A DNA stretch of 64,000 nt from Oerskovia jenensis (GCF_016907235.1 NZ_JAFBBO010000001.1:3100001-3164000); one strand, 5' to 3'. Shown: positions 36,256 to 45,909, counted from the first letter of the stretch. Made by a program: numbers and translations. Notes: a model not told the origin generated them from the letters alone.

Positions 36256-36260
36256 GCTGG

Positions 36261-36334
36261 TCGGGGTGACAGGATTCGAACCTGCGACCTCGTCGTCCCG
36301 AACGACGCGCGCTACCAAGCTGCGCCACACCCCG
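36261..36334 (-). tRNA. tRNA-Pro (anticodon CGG)
   Basis: Read on the minus strand, the acceptor stem is CGGGGTG with CACCCCG and discriminator A. The D arm is GCGC..TTGGTA..GCGC and the anticodon arm CGTCG-TTCGGGA-CGACG, giving anticodon CGG. The T arm is GCAGG-TTCGAAT-CCTGT. All four arms pair and the length is 74 bases. The CCA end is not encoded. Confidence 0.95.
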
Positions 36335-36457
36335 ATTGCTCTCGTTGCGCCGGATCTGCGGAGGGTCCTCGAGAGGTCCCGCCAAACCTGCGCGCTGGAG
36401 CCTGCCTAGAATAGCCGACGTTTGCCCCTGCGACGAAACCGGCCCCTCAGCGCGTGC

Positions 36458-37402
36458 TCACGGTGCCGTGAGGGTCACGATCGTCGCCTCCGGGCGGCAC
36501 GCGAACCGGAACGGGGCGTAGGGCGAGGTGCCCGCCCCGGCCGAGACGTTGAGCCACGTCGAGCCCTCGCCGCCCGGGGTGTCCGGACGCGCTCCCGGCC
36601 ATCCGTGCAGGCCCTTGGCCCGCCCGCGGTCCAGGTCGCAGTTGGTCACGAGCGCCCCGTAGAACGGGACGCAGAGCTGCCCGCCGTGCGTGTGGCCGGC
36701 GAGGATCACGTCGGCGCCGTCGTCGTGCATCTGGTCGAGCACACGCGTGTAGGGCGCGTGCACCACCCCCATCCGCAGGCCCGACGGCGAGGCGTCCGTC
36801 TCGGCGCCCGCCGCCGCCCGCTCGGGTGCGGCAGGGAAGACGTCCCGGTCCAGGTGCGGGTCGTCGACGCCCACGAGATCGATGTGCACTCCTGCGACGT
36901 CGATCGCGTCTCGTCGGTTGGTGAGGTCGATCCACCCCGCGGCGCTGAACGCCGCAGCCAGCTTGTCCGCCGGCAGCCTCGGCGGGAGGGCCGCGCGGGC
37001 GATCCGGGCGTCGGGCAGCAGGTACCGGGCCGGGTTCTTGGGCGAGGGGGCGAAGTAGTCGTTGGACCCCATGACGAACGCCCCGGGGGCGCTGCTCAGG
37101 AGCGGCTCGAGGGCGTACAGGAGCGGCTCCAGCGAGTCCCGGTGCGCCAGGTTGTCGCCCGTGTCGACCACGAGGTCGGGGCGCAGTGCGGCGAGGGACC
37201 GGATCCACTCGATCTTGCGCTCCTGCGTGGGCGTCAGATGCAGGTCCGAGAAGTGCAGGACGCGCACGTCCGCCGCTCCGCGAGGGAGCACCGGGACGGT
37301 GACCTCACGCAGCGTGAAGAGCTTGGTCTCGAGGTGGGCGTAGGCGAGCGCCCCCGCTCCGGCGGCGGCGAGGGCGCCGACGCCGACGAGTGCGGGGTGC
37401 AC
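36458..37402 (-). CDS. Metallophosphoesterase, membrane-anchored
   Basis: The 314-residue protein begins with a hydrophobic N-terminal segment (ALVGVGALAAAGAGALAYAH). Metal-binding motifs of the calcineurin-like fold follow: LHFSDLHLTP, VVDTGDNLAH, VMGSNDYFAP (in place of GNH[DE]) and ILAGHTHGGQLCVP. The sequence resembles YkuE/YaeI-type phosphodiesterases, which act on lipids or cell-wall precursors; the substrate is unknown. The gene starts 11 bases after the PBP stop and is probably cotranscribed with it, a common actinobacterial pairing. Confidence 0.85.
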   Translation of the reverse strand: MHPALVGVGALAAAGAGALAYAHLETKLFTLREVTVPVLPRGAADVRVLHFSDLHLTPTQERKIEWIRSLAALRPDLVVDTGDNLAHRDSLEPLLYALEPLLSSAPGAFVMGSNDYFAPSPKNPARYLLPDARIARAALPPRLPADKLAAAFSAAGWIDLTNRRDAIDVAGVHIDLVGVDDPHLDRDVFPAAPERAAAGAETDASPSGLRMGVVHAPYTRVLDQMHDDGADVILAGHTHGGQLCVPFYGALVTNCDLDRGRAKGLHGWPGARPDTPGGEGSTWLNVSAGAGTSPYAPFRFACRPEATIVTLTAP

Positions 37403-37413
37403 GCGGGCCCCGG

Positions 37414-39729
37414 TCAGTCCTGCTCCCCGCCGGGCGTGCCGGTCTCGCCGCCGCCGTTCCCGTTGCCGTTCCCGTTGCCGGGCCCACCGCCGTTGCCGCC
37501 GCCGTTCTCGCCGTTGCCACCACCGTTGCCGCCGCCGTTGTTGCCGTCGCCGCTGCCGCCGGGCGGGGTCGTCGGAGTGCTGGTCGGGGGAGCCTGGACC
37601 TGGCCGAGCATCTTGGGGTCGGGCTCGGGGAAGGTGGCCACGGGCATGCCCTCGAGGGCCGTGGTCATGTAGTTCTTCCACATGGGGGCCGCGAGGTCGG
37701 AGCCGAACCACCACTGCCTGCTCACGCCGTTGATGGTGAACCGGCCACGGCCGTTGCTGCGCATCTGGACGTCCGACTCGGCGTTCCCGATCCAGACCGC
37801 CGTCGCGAGCTGGGGCGTGTAGCCGACGAACCAGTTGTGGGTGTTGAGCTGTGCGGTGCCCGTCTTCCCGGCGCTCTCGCGTCCCTCGAGCTGCGACCTC
37901 TTGCCCGATCCATCCGTCATGACGTTCTTGAGGGCGTAGGTCACGGTGTTCGCCACCGCCGGGTCGAGGGCGGCCGGGTTGCAGTTGGCCGACGGCACCT
38001 CGAGCTCCTTGCCGGTCGGGTCGACGATGCGCGTGATGGCGATGGGCTCGCAGTAGGTGCCGCCGCTCGCGAAGGTCGCGAACGCCGCCGCCATCTGCAG
38101 CGGCGAGGAGTTCTGGGTACCGATGATCATGGAGGGGCGGACCTCCACCTCGCCCTTGTCCTTCGTGAGCGAGGGGGCGAACCCGACGGACTTCGCGGTG
38201 CTGGCCACCGAGCAGAGGTCGAGCTTGCTCGCCATGTCGGCGTACGCGGTGTTGACCGAGTTGGTCGTCGCGGCCAAGGCCGTCATGCTGCCCTTGCCCT
38301 GACCGTCGGAGTTGTTGGGGTTCCACTTCTCGCCGACGTTGAGCTTGGTGCACGACGACGTGAAGTCGCGCCCGACGTTCCACTCGCGCCGGTTCGCGTT
38401 GACCGACTCGTTGAGCGTGTGCCCGGCCCGCAGCCACTCGGCGAGCAGGAAGGGCTTCCACGTCGAGCCGGGGGAGAAGCCGCGGGACGAGCCGTGCGCC
38501 TGGTCCGCGCTGTAGTTCTGGGCCGTGGTCCCGGGGGCGGCCTCGAGCGATGCGTCGTAGGGCCGGTTCTGGGCCATCGCGAGGATCTTGCCCGTGCCGG
38601 GCTCGACGGTCACGAGGGCGTTCTCGATGCCGCTGGGGTCGGAGGCGGGGATCGCCGAGGTGACCTCGGTCTCGGCGGCGGTCTGCATCCGGGGGTCGAG
38701 CGTCGTGGTGATGTCGAGGCCACCGCGGTAGAGCAGGCCCTGGCGGTCCTTGGGCGTCTCGCCGAAGATCGGGTTCGAGGTGATGACCTTGGTGACGTAG
38801 TCGCAGAAGAAGGCCGCGCCGTTCGCGGCCTGGCAGCCCACGGACACGGGCTGGACGTTGAGGGTCGCGGACAGGGGGGTCGCGACGGCCTCGTCGTGCT
38901 CCTGCTGCGTGATGTACCCCTGCTCGAGCATGCGACCGAGCACGAGGTTGCGCCGCTTCTCGGAGGCGACCGGGTTGGAGACCGGGTCGTACGCGCTCGG
39001 GGCGTTCGTCACGCCGGCGATGGTCGCGGCCTGGACCACGCTCAGGTCGGCGGCGTGCGTGTTGAAGTAGTGGCGTGCGGCGGTCTCGACACCGTAGACG
39101 CGGATGCCGAACTGCGCGATGTTGAGGTATCCCTCGAGGATCTCGTCCTTGGTCATGCGCTGCTCGAGCGAGATCGCGAGCTTGGCCTCGCGGGCCTTGC
39201 GCTCGATGCTGCTCTCCTTGACCGCCTCGACGGCGATCGGGTCCTCGGCGCGCACGGCCTGTTCGATGAGCACGTTCTTGACGTACTGCTGCGTCAGGCT
39301 GGAACCGCCCTGCTTCGCGCCGCCCGAGGCGTTGTTGAACGCAGCGCGCAGGGTGCCCTCGGGGTCGATCCCGCCGTGCTCGTAGAAGCGCTTGTCCTCG
39401 GTCGCGACCACGGCGTTCTTCATGTGGTCCGAGACCTCGCCCAGGGGGACCACGATGCGGTTCTCCTGGTAGAAGGTCGCGAGCAGGGTGGTCCCGTCGT
39501 TCGCGTAGACGCGCGACTGCTCCGCCAGGGGGCCTGGCTCGAGCTCGTCGGGCAGCTCTTCGAAGATCTGGACGCTGCTGTCGGTGGCCTGGCTGGCCCC
39601 CGCCGCGAGGGGGATCAGCAGGCCCGCGCCGAGCACGCCGCCGACGCCGGAGACCAGGACGAACGCCAGCAGCAGGGCGATGAGCTGATAGGCGTTGACT
39701 TGTCGACGGGGACGCGCAGGGGAAGCCAT
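37414..39729 (-). CDS. Bifunctional penicillin-binding protein (class A)
   Basis: This 771-residue enzyme polymerises and cross-links peptidoglycan. After one N-terminal membrane helix comes the GT51 glycosyltransferase domain (VVATEDKRFYEHGGID, GGSSLTQQYVKN, RKAREAKLAISLE). The transpeptidase domain follows with SPGSTWKPF (nucleophile Ser), TNSVNTAY and SAGKTGTAQ. The C-terminal 50 residues are a Gly/Asn repeat tail after a Pro/Thr linker. The start is backed by a TAGGCT box 7 bases upstream without a Shine-Dalgarno sequence. It resembles PonA-type proteins. Confidence 0.93.
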   Translation of the reverse strand: MASPARPRRQVNAYQLIALLLAFVLVSGVGGVLGAGLLIPLAAGASQATDSSVQIFEELPDELEPGPLAEQSRVYANDGTTLLATFYQENRIVVPLGEVSDHMKNAVVATEDKRFYEHGGIDPEGTLRAAFNNASGGAKQGGSSLTQQYVKNVLIEQAVRAEDPIAVEAVKESSIERKAREAKLAISLEQRMTKDEILEGYLNIAQFGIRVYGVETAARHYFNTHAADLSVVQAATIAGVTNAPSAYDPVSNPVASEKRRNLVLGRMLEQGYITQQEHDEAVATPLSATLNVQPVSVGCQAANGAAFFCDYVTKVITSNPIFGETPKDRQGLLYRGGLDITTTLDPRMQTAAETEVTSAIPASDPSGIENALVTVEPGTGKILAMAQNRPYDASLEAAPGTTAQNYSADQAHGSSRGFSPGSTWKPFLLAEWLRAGHTLNESVNANRREWNVGRDFTSSCTKLNVGEKWNPNNSDGQGKGSMTALAATTNSVNTAYADMASKLDLCSVASTAKSVGFAPSLTKDKGEVEVRPSMIIGTQNSSPLQMAAAFATFASGGTYCEPIAITRIVDPTGKELEVPSANCNPAALDPAVANTVTYALKNVMTDGSGKRSQLEGRESAGKTGTAQLNTHNWFVGYTPQLATAVWIGNAESDVQMRSNGRGRFTINGVSRQWWFGSDLAAPMWKNYMTTALEGMPVATFPEPDPKMLGQVQAPPTSTPTTPPGGSGDGNNGGGNGGGNGENGGGNGGGPGNGNGNGNGGGETGTPGGEQD

Positions 39730-39871
39730 AGGCGCAAGCCTACGGGAGGCCGCCCCCGCTCCTCCGGGGATTCCACCCCCTGCCGGTGTGCGGGTTCTGT
39801 GAGCGTTCGAGGGCCGGTCTGGGGAGCCCGCGCGACCTGTGCGCGGGTCGGTTGGCGACTACGCTCGGCGC

Positions 39872-40036
39872 ATGGCAACCACCTGGGAGTACGCGACCAT
39901 CCCCCTCATCATCCACAACACCAAGGCAGTCCTCGACCAGTGGGGCTCGGACGGCTGGGAGCTCGTCCAGGTCGTCACGGGCCCGGACGGGAACGGTCTC
40001 GTGGCCTACCTCAAGCGCCCGACCGGCGAGAAGTAG
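39872..40036 (+). CDS. Small conserved protein, DUF4177-like
   Basis: A 54-residue protein, MATTWEYATIPLIIHN and then LDQWGSDGWELVQVV. The WEY...LDxWGxxGWELVxV pattern is that of DUF4177-type small proteins common in actinobacteria. Function is unknown. A TACGCT box 6 bases before the ATG and the absence of a ribosome-binding site suggest a leaderless transcript. The stop overlaps the next start by one base. Confidence 0.8.
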   Translation: MATTWEYATIPLIIHNTKAVLDQWGSDGWELVQVVTGPDGNGLVAYLKRPTGEK

Positions 40037-40533
40037 TGCCCGGGGTCGTCGACGCCCGGCTCGCCGAGCTGGGCATCACCCTGCCCGACGTCGCGGCGCC
40101 CGTCGCCGCGTACGTCCCCGCGGTGCGCACGGGCCGGTACGTGTACACCTCGGGCCAGCTCCCGTTCGAGGCCGGGTCCCTGCCGGCGACCGGCAAGGTC
40201 GGGGACGGCGAGGGCCTCGTCGCGCCGAGCGACGCGGCCGGGTACGCCCGGACGTGCGCGCTCAACGCGCTCGCTGCCGTCAAGGCGATCGTGGGGGACC
40301 TCGACCAGGTCTCCCGGATCGTCAAGGTCGTCGGGTTCGTGGCGAGCGACCCGTCGTTCACGGGTCAGCCGGCCGTGATCAACGGCGCCAGCACGGTCCT
40401 GGGCGAGATCTTCGGCGAGGCGGGCGTCCACGCACGCAGCGCGGTGGGCGTCGCGGTGCTCCCGCTCGACGCCCCGGTCGAGGTGGAGCTCGTCGTCGAG
40501 CTCGGCGAACCGTCGGACGCCCGAGCGGCCTGA
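40036..40533 (+). CDS. RidA/YjgF family protein
   Basis: The 165-residue protein belongs to the RidA group, which hydrolyse reactive enamine/imine intermediates. Visible family segments are YVYTSGQLPFEAGSLP, CALNALAAVKAIVGDLDQVSRIVKVVGFVAS and GVHARSAVGVAVLPLDAPVEVELVVEL; the last holds the Arg of the active site. GTG 40036 overlaps the previous stop, so both genes form an operon. A strong terminator follows. Confidence 0.88.
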   Translation: MPGVVDARLAELGITLPDVAAPVAAYVPAVRTGRYVYTSGQLPFEAGSLPATGKVGDGEGLVAPSDAAGYARTCALNALAAVKAIVGDLDQVSRIVKVVGFVASDPSFTGQPAVINGASTVLGEIFGEAGVHARSAVGVAVLPLDAPVEVELVVELGEPSDARAA

Positions 40534-40550
40534 CCGCCCCGACGACGCAG

Positions 40551-40591
40551 AGAGGCCGGTCGCGCGACCTCAGGTCGCGCGACCGGCCTCT
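40551..40591. terminator. Bidirectional terminator
   Basis: 19-bp perfect arms (40551-40569, 40573-40591; AGAGGCCGGTCGCGCGACC) with a TCA loop, between the convergent RidA and Crp genes. Confidence 0.85.
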
Positions 40592-40611
40592 GTCCGATCA
40601 GTGGGGCGCGC

Positions 40612-41289
40612 TCAGCGCGCGCGGCGTTCGAGCCGGTCCACGTCGAGCAGCACGACCGCGCGGCCCTCGCGCCGGACCCACCCGCGGGTGGCGAAGTCGG
40701 CGAGGGCCTTGTTGACCGTCTCGCGCGAGGCGCCGACGAGCTGGGCGAGCTCCTCCTGCGTGAGGTCGTGCGCGACGCGCACGCCCTCGTCGGTCTCCTC
40801 GCCGAAGCGGGTCGACAGGTCGAGGAGCGCCTTGGCGACGCGGCCGGGGACGTCCGAGAACACGAGGTCCGCGAGCGTCTCGTTGGTCCGCCGCAGGCGG
40901 CGGGCCAACGCGTTGAGCAGGTGCTTCGCGACGCTGGGGTGCTTCTCGATCCACTCGATGAGCTGCTCGTGCCGCAGCTCGTAGAGCAGGGCGTCGGACA
41001 CCGAGCTGGCCGTGGCCGTGCGGGGCCCCGGGTCGAAGAGCGAGAGCTCGCCGAACATCTCACCCGGTCCGAGGATGGACAGGAGGTTCTCGCGGCCGTC
41101 GTTCGAGCGGCGGCCGAGCTTGATCTTGCCCTGCGCGATCACGTACAGCCTGTCGCCGGGCTCACCCTCGCGGAAGAGCACGTCTCCACGGGTGAGCTCG
41201 ATCTGCTGCATCGAGTCGAACAGCGTCCGGGTCTCTTCGCGGTCCATGGTGGCGAAGAGGGGGGCGGAGAGCACTACGTCGTCGTCCAC
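40612..41289 (-). CDS. Crp/Fnr family regulator (GlxR-like)
   Basis: The 225-residue protein has an N-terminal cyclic-nucleotide-binding domain: DRLYVIAQGKIKLGRR and GEMFGELSLFDPGPRTATASS, the latter holding the cAMP-binding Arg. A C-terminal winged helix follows (TQEELAQLVGASRETVNKALADF). It is the actinobacterial global cAMP regulator type known as GlxR or Crp. The start GTG at 41289 follows AAGGAC and gives the usual N-terminus VDDDVVLSAPLFA. It is divergent from the endonuclease III gene. Confidence 0.92.
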   Translation of the reverse strand: MDDDVVLSAPLFATMDREETRTLFDSMQQIELTRGDVLFREGEPGDRLYVIAQGKIKLGRRSNDGRENLLSILGPGEMFGELSLFDPGPRTATASSVSDALLYELRHEQLIEWIEKHPSVAKHLLNALARRLRRTNETLADLVFSDVPGRVAKALLDLSTRFGEETDEGVRVAHDLTQEELAQLVGASRETVNKALADFATRGWVRREGRAVVLLDVDRLERRAR

Positions 41290-41484
41290 GCGATGTCCTT
41301 CGAGTGTTGAGCGGGCTTTCCCGGCATGAGCCCGTCTGCATCGGCGGAGTTCGAGCGAACCGGTACTCGTGATTCCTCCCACAAGTCTGCCTCATGCGCG
41401 CAACTCGGGCCGCCACGGGTTCTGCTCGCCCTGCAAGGATTGCGTGGGAGAGGTGTGTGGGTGGGGCCGAGTAGGCTGCCGGAC

Positions 41485-42216
41485 GTGACCACTTCGGGCG
41501 GTACCTCGAGTCCTGCACCAGCCCCGCACGTCGAGTCACGCCTCGCCCTGGTCCGGCGGGCGCGGCGCACCAACCGTGAGCTGGCGCTGACCTACCCGGA
41601 CGCGCGCTGCGAGCTGGACTTCACCACGCCGCTCGAGCTGTTGATCGCGACGGTTCTGTCGGCGCAGACCACGGACAAGCGCGTCAACCTGACCACTCCG
41701 GAGCTCTTCGCCCGCTACCCGGACGCTGCGGCCTACGCGGCCGCGGACCGCGAGGACCTCGAGGACATCCTGCGGCCCACGGGCTTCTTCCGGGCCAAGG
41801 CGCAGTCGGTGATCGGGATCGGGCAGGCGCTCGTCGAGCGCTACGGCGGCGAGGTCCCCCGCAGGCTCGACGACCTGGTGACACTGCCGGGCGTCGGTCG
41901 CAAGACGGCGAACGTCGTCCTGGGGGACGCGTTCGGCGTCCCCGGCCTGACGGTCGACACCCACGTCGGACGCCTCGTGCGCCGGCTCGGATGGACCACC
42001 GAGGAGGACCCGGTCAAGGTCGAGACGGAGGTCGGGGAGCTCATCGAGAAGCGCGAGTGGACCCTGCTCTCGCACCGCCTGATCTTCCACGGTCGCCGGG
42101 TCTGCTTCGCGCGCAAGCCCGCGTGCGGCGCCTGCACCATCGCGCACCTGTGCCCGTCGTTCGGGGTCGGCGAGACGGACCCGGCGGTCGCTGCGGGCAT
42201 GGTCAAGACGGACTGA
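41485..42216 (+). CDS. nth: Endonuclease III
   Basis: This DNA glycosylase/AP lyase removes oxidised pyrimidines. The 243-residue protein has the helix-hairpin-helix [14 protein letters not shown] with the catalytic Lys, the Asp in [13 protein letters not shown], and a C-terminal 4Fe-4S motif [17 protein letters not shown] (Cys-X6-Cys-X2-Cys-X5-Cys). GTG 41485 is 7 bases after a TAGGCT box, as for a leaderless mRNA; the frame upstream is open but unsupported. Confidence 0.94.
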   Translation: MTTSGGTSSPAPAPHVESRLALVRRARRTNRELALTYPDARCELDFTTPLELLIATVLSAQTTDKRVNLTTPELFARYPDAAAYAAADREDLEDILRPTGFFRAKAQSVIGIGQALVERYGGEVPRRLDDLVTLPGVGRKTANVVLGDAFGVPGLTVDTHVGRLVRRLGWTTEEDPVKVETEVGELIEKREWTLLSHRLIFHGRRVCFARKPACGACTIAHLCPSFGVGETDPAVAAGMVKTD

Positions 42217-42258
42217 CGCGCGGGGCCACCTCGACGGAGGACCGCCGCCGGTGCCCGC

Positions 42259-43191
42259 TCAGCCCTTCGTGGTGGGCAACCAGTCCAGCAGGAGGCGCGT
42301 GACGTCGTCGGGCGCCTCCTCGGGGAGGAAGTGGCCCACCCCGTCGAGGACCTCGAAGCGCAACGAGCGCGAGACGGCCGCCGAGTCCGCGTCGGTGAGC
42401 TCGCGACGCAGGAACGCGTCGGCGCCGCCGTGGACCTGGAGCGTCGGGATCGTGATCGGGCGGCGCAGCGCGCTGCGGAAGCGCCGGCCGTCGGGGCGGG
42501 GCGCCGAGCGCACGGACCAACGGATGGCCTCCATCGCGGAGTGCGCCGCGAACGGGATGCGCATGACCGTGCGGTAGGTGTCCACCGTCTCGGGGGCGAA
42601 CGGCGTCGCGGCCCCGTCCGCGAGGACCCGGCCGACCAGGTCGTCCTGCGTCAGGGCGCGCTCGGGAAACGTCGGGAGCTGGGCGAACGCGAGGTAGCGC
42701 TGCGCGAGCGGCGTCAGGAGCCTGCGCCCGGACGTGTGGACGTGCGAGGGGTGCGGTGCGGCGAACGCCGCGACGCCCGCGGTCACGGCAGGCTGGAGCG
42801 CCGCCATGGCCCAGGCGAGCCCGCCCCCCGTCCCGTGCCCGACGACGACGGCGCGGTCGGCACCGAGCGAACGGACCACGCCCGCGACGTCGCGCGTGCG
42901 CGTCGGGGCGTCGTAGCCGATCGGTGGCTTGTCCGACGCGCCGGTCCCGCGCAGGTCCATCGCGGCGACGCGGTACCCGGCCTCCGCGAGCGCCTCGAGC
43001 TGGTGCCGCCACGCCCACCAGAACTGCGGGAACGAGTGCAGCAGGAGCACGAGCGGCGCGCTCGAACCGCCTCCGCGGGACTCGGGGCCGGCCAGGGCCA
43101 GGTGGAAGCGGGCACCGTTGGCGGGCACGAACTCGTGCCGCCAGGGGCCGTCGACGAGGGCTGCGGAGAAGTCGCTCGAGTCGGTCGTCAC
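42259..43191 (-). CDS. Alpha/beta-hydrolase-fold protein without the usual nucleophile
   Basis: The 310-residue protein resembles epoxide hydrolases: oxyanion segment [27 protein letters not shown], a cap region, [10 protein letters not shown] and catalytic-His segment [10 protein letters not shown]. The nucleophile elbow reads [11 protein letters not shown]. The residue that should be Asp or Ser (GH-D-WGG in epoxide hydrolases) is Gly. The protein may therefore be non-catalytic or use another mechanism. The start overlaps the stop of glnR in ATGA, so it is translationally coupled to a nitrogen regulator. Confidence 0.8.
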   Translation of the reverse strand: MTTDSSDFSAALVDGPWRHEFVPANGARFHLALAGPESRGGGSSAPLVLLLHSFPQFWWAWRHQLEALAEAGYRVAAMDLRGTGASDKPPIGYDAPTRTRDVAGVVRSLGADRAVVVGHGTGGGLAWAMAALQPAVTAGVAAFAAPHPSHVHTSGRRLLTPLAQRYLAFAQLPTFPERALTQDDLVGRVLADGAATPFAPETVDTYRTVMRIPFAAHSAMEAIRWSVRSAPRPDGRRFRSALRRPITIPTLQVHGGADAFLRRELTDADSAAVSRSLRFEVLDGVGHFLPEEAPDDVTRLLLDWLPTTKG

Positions 43192-43964
43192 CCGGACGAA
43201 CCTACCTGCTCGCTCGAGACAGCGGTGTCGGTCGCCTCGGTTCCCGACGTGTCGGCGGTGCCGTCCGCTGCGGAGGCTGCGGCCCGCCGGTCCTTGGGCG
43301 GGTCGAACCGGTAGCCGACGTTGCGCACGGTCCCGATGAGCTGTTCGTGCTCGGGGCCCAGCTTGGCCCGCAGGCGTCGTACGTGGACGTCGACCGTGCG
43401 GGTGCCCCCGTAGTAGTCGTAGCCCCAGACCTCCTGGAGGAGCTGGGCGCGCGTGAAGACGCGGCCCGGGTGCTGCACCAGGTACTTGAGGAGCTCGAAC
43501 TCCTTGTAGGTCAGGTCGAGCGGGCGGCCGCGCAGCCGGGCCGTGTACCCGCCCGCGTCGATCGCGAGCTCACCCGCGGAGATCTCCTGCGGCGCGTCGT
43601 CGGCGCGACCGTGCGAGGACCGTTCGATCACGAGCCGCAGCCTGGCCTCGACCTCGGCGGGGCCCGCGTGCTCGAGGAGCAGGTCCGCGGCCCCCCACTC
43701 GGCGGTCACGACGGTCAGGCCGCCCTCGGTGAGCACGAGCACGAGGGGGACCGTCAGACCGGTCGCGTGCAGCAGACGACAGGTGGTGCGTGCGGCCGCG
43801 AGGTCCCGACGGGCGTCGAGCAGCACGACGTCCGAGTCAGGGGCGTCGACGAGCGCGGACGGTTCCATGGGCAGCACCCGCAGACGGTGCGACAGCAGTC
43901 CCAGCGCAGGCAGGATATCGACGGACCCACCTGTCGCCGGTGTCAGGATCAACAGCTCTGCCAC
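43188..43964 (-). CDS. glnR: GlnR-type orphan response regulator
   Basis: The 258-residue protein has an atypical receiver domain: [84 protein letters not shown]-terminal OmpR-type winged helix follows ([60 protein letters not shown]). The N-terminal wording matches GlnR, the actinobacterial nitrogen regulator that works without a kinase. A GGAGGAGG site precedes the GTG. The C-terminal 30 residues are a Ser/Thr-rich tail. Confidence 0.82.
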   Translation of the reverse strand: MAELLILTPATGGSVDILPALGLLSHRLRVLPMEPSALVDAPDSDVVLLDARRDLAAARTTCRLLHATGLTVPLVLVLTEGGLTVVTAEWGAADLLLEHAGPAEVEARLRLVIERSSHGRADDAPQEISAGELAIDAGGYTARLRGRPLDLTYKEFELLKYLVQHPGRVFTRAQLLQEVWGYDYYGGTRTVDVHVRRLRAKLGPEHEQLIGTVRNVGYRFDPPKDRRAAASAADGTADTSGTEATDTAVSSEQVGSSG

Positions 43965-44183
43965 CGACGCACCTCCTCCCAGTGACCCCCGAGGAGGCCG
44001 GAATCATTACCGTAGCGCGTGGAACAGGGGTCGACGGGGTGACCAAGGCCTTTGCGCTGTTACAACCTTGTTTCGTGTTCGCCGCCGCGCGTCATCTGGG
44101 AGACTCATGTTCGTGCTCAGCCTTTCCGGACCCGGTCTCACCCCCGCCCCCCCGCGCCCCGCGCCGTCGGGGGAGTGTGCCTA

Positions 44184-44918
44184 GTGGGGCTCTCCTCGCG
44201 CGCCGTCGCCACGTCGGTGGTGGCTGCGGCGGTCGCCGCCGCCGCGTTCTTCGGACTCCTTCCCCTGACGATCGCGTCCGCCGTGCTGGTCGTCCTGGTC
44301 GCGATCGGGTGGCCCGCGCTCCTGGGGCAGCCCGCCCCGGGCGGCTCCGGTCTGGTGATCGGCCTGACGGGGGTCGGTGCGGTCGGCGTGGTGGCCGCGA
44401 CCGAGGGGGAGCCCGCCCTGCGCAACCTGCCGATCGTGCTCGCGATGGGCATCGTGCTCGCGTTCGTCGCCGAGATGCTGCGCCGGGACGGTCGACCGCG
44501 CCTGGTCGAGTCGCTGCTGGGCACCGTGAGCGGCCTGGTCGTCGCGGTGTCGGCGGCGGGGTGGATCGCGACCGACCGCACCGACGCGGGCGCCCAGCTC
44601 GTGGTGACGTGCGCCGCGGCGATCGCCGTCGCGTCCGCGATCTCGGCGCTGCCGCTGGCCGGGTGGTGGAGCTCGATCGTGACGGTCGCCGCGGCCGCGG
44701 CCGCCGGGGGCGGGCTCGGGTACGCGCTGCCCGAGGTCGAGATCAGCAACGGGCTGTGGACGGGCGTCGTCTCGGGCATGCTGGTCGCGGGGCTGCGCGC
44801 GCTGTTCGACCAGCTGCCGGCCCTCGAGCGCAGGCAGGCGGCGGTTGCTGCGATAGTGCTGCCCGTGACGGTCGGGGGGATCCTGGTCTTCGTGGTGGGT
44901 CGCGTGGTCGTGGGCTGA
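44184..44918 (+). CDS. Polytopic membrane protein, unknown function
   Basis: The 244-residue protein is almost wholly hydrophobic, with about eight membrane segments and a short charged loop (EMLRRDGRPRLVESLLG). I recognise no family. GTG 44184 follows GGGGGAG by 8 bases; GTG 44175 is also in frame. It is divergent from glnR and is followed by a thioredoxin-like gene and a DUF4395 gene in the same direction. Confidence 0.65.
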   Translation: MGLSSRAVATSVVAAAVAAAAFFGLLPLTIASAVLVVLVAIGWPALLGQPAPGGSGLVIGLTGVGAVGVVAATEGEPALRNLPIVLAMGIVLAFVAEMLRRDGRPRLVESLLGTVSGLVVAVSAAGWIATDRTDAGAQLVVTCAAAIAVASAISALPLAGWWSSIVTVAAAAAAGGGLGYALPEVEISNGLWTGVVSGMLVAGLRALFDQLPALERRQAAVAAIVLPVTVGGILVFVVGRVVVG

Positions 44919-44976
44919 GCGGTCCTCCGTGACACCCTCGCCGCCCCGCTCGCCGCACGAAGGAGAGGTCGAGGCA

Positions 44977-45408
44977 ATGGTCTTGCGCATCGTGGTCCTG
45001 GTGGTGCTGCTCGCTGCGAGCGTGGCGCTGGGCGTCTGGTGGCAGCGCCGCCAGGGAGTGGTCCGTGCGGGCCGCGCCGCCGCCGAGGACGCTGGGGTCG
45101 ACTGGGCTGCCCGGGGCATCGTGCTGGGGGAGCACCGGACCTTCGTGCAGTTCTCGAGCGAGTTCTGCTCGCCGTGCCGGCACACGGCGCGCGTGCTCGA
45201 CGAGGTCGTCGCCGCACGTACCGACGTGACACATCGCGAGATGGACGTCGACGAGCACCACGATCTCGTGCGAACCTTCGGCATACTGCGCACCCCGACG
45301 GTGCTCGTCCTGGACCCGTCGGGCCGCGAGGTCGCTCGGATGAGCGGCAGCGTGAACCGGACCCAGGCCCTCGAGGCGCTCGACGTGCCTGCCGGGTCCG
45401 TCGCCTGA
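44977..45408 (+). CDS. Membrane-anchored thioredoxin-like protein
   Basis: The 143-residue protein has an N-terminal membrane anchor (IVVLVVLLAASVALGVWW) and a thioredoxin fold with active site FCSPC (CxxC with Pro) and the cis-Pro segment LRTPTVLVLDPSG. An AAGGAGAGG ribosome site precedes the ATG. The next gene, DUF4395, is a usual partner of such thioredoxins in actinobacteria. Confidence 0.85.
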   Translation: MVLRIVVLVVLLAASVALGVWWQRRQGVVRAGRAAAEDAGVDWAARGIVLGEHRTFVQFSSEFCSPCRHTARVLDEVVAARTDVTHREMDVDEHHDLVRTFGILRTPTVLVLDPSGREVARMSGSVNRTQALEALDVPAGSVA

Positions 45409-45447
45409 CACCGCTCGCCCACCGGGCGGGCCGACCGAGGAGCCGTC

Positions 45448-45909
45448 ATGTCGCACGAACCGCACCCTTCTTCGAGCGTGACCCAGGGCATCGACCCGCG
45501 CGGCCCTCGCGTCGGGGCCGGGATCACCGCCCTGCTGCTCGCCGTGACGCTGCTCCTGGGCGCCTCCCAGGCGGCGCTCTGGCTGCTGTCGTTCATCGCG
45601 CTGAGCTTCCTGCTGGGGGCGCTGCGCGGCGCGCAGGGCACGTGGCAGGGCTGGGTCTTCAAGACCCTCGTCCAGCCCCGGCTCGGTCCGACGGCGGAGC
45701 GCGAGGACCCGCGTCCGCCTCGCTTCGCGCAAGGGGTCGGGTTCGTCATCACCGGGCTCGGCGTGGTCCTGGGCTTCACGGTGTCGCTCGTGGCCGTGCC
45801 CGTCGCCGCGGGGATCGCCTTGGTGGCGGCGGTGCTCAACGCGGCGTTCGGGCTGTGCCTGGGGTGCGAGATGTACCTGCTGATCAGGCGGTTCGCCCCC
45901 GCTCGGTGA
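45448..45909 (+). CDS. DUF4395 membrane protein
   Basis: The 153-residue protein has about four membrane segments and the DUF4395 pattern: IDPRGPRVGAGITALLL, GWVFKTLVQPRLGP, RFAQGVGFVITGLGVVLGF. It ends with a conserved Cys pair in FGLCLGCEMYLLIRR. The CxxxC may exchange electrons with the thioredoxin encoded just upstream; this is inferred. A GAGGAG site precedes the ATG. Confidence 0.82.
   Translation: MSHEPHPSSSVTQGIDPRGPRVGAGITALLLAVTLLLGASQAALWLLSFIALSFLLGALRGAQGTWQGWVFKTLVQPRLGPTAEREDPRPPRFAQGVGFVITGLGVVLGFTVSLVAVPVAAGIALVAAVLNAAFGLCLGCEMYLLIRRFAPAR

Noticed and set aside
37390-40533. Plus-strand frame of over 1000 codons across the PBP gene into ridA
   Set aside because: Only the last part (ridA, 40036-40533) is real; the rest is antisense to the PBP gene and has no recognisable domains.
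44059-44074. GTTAC-N6-GTTTC between glnR and the divergent membrane gene, similar to a GlnR box
   Set aside because: The half-sites are short and the orientation of the second does not fit the usual GTnAC-N6-GAAAC layout; too weak to claim.
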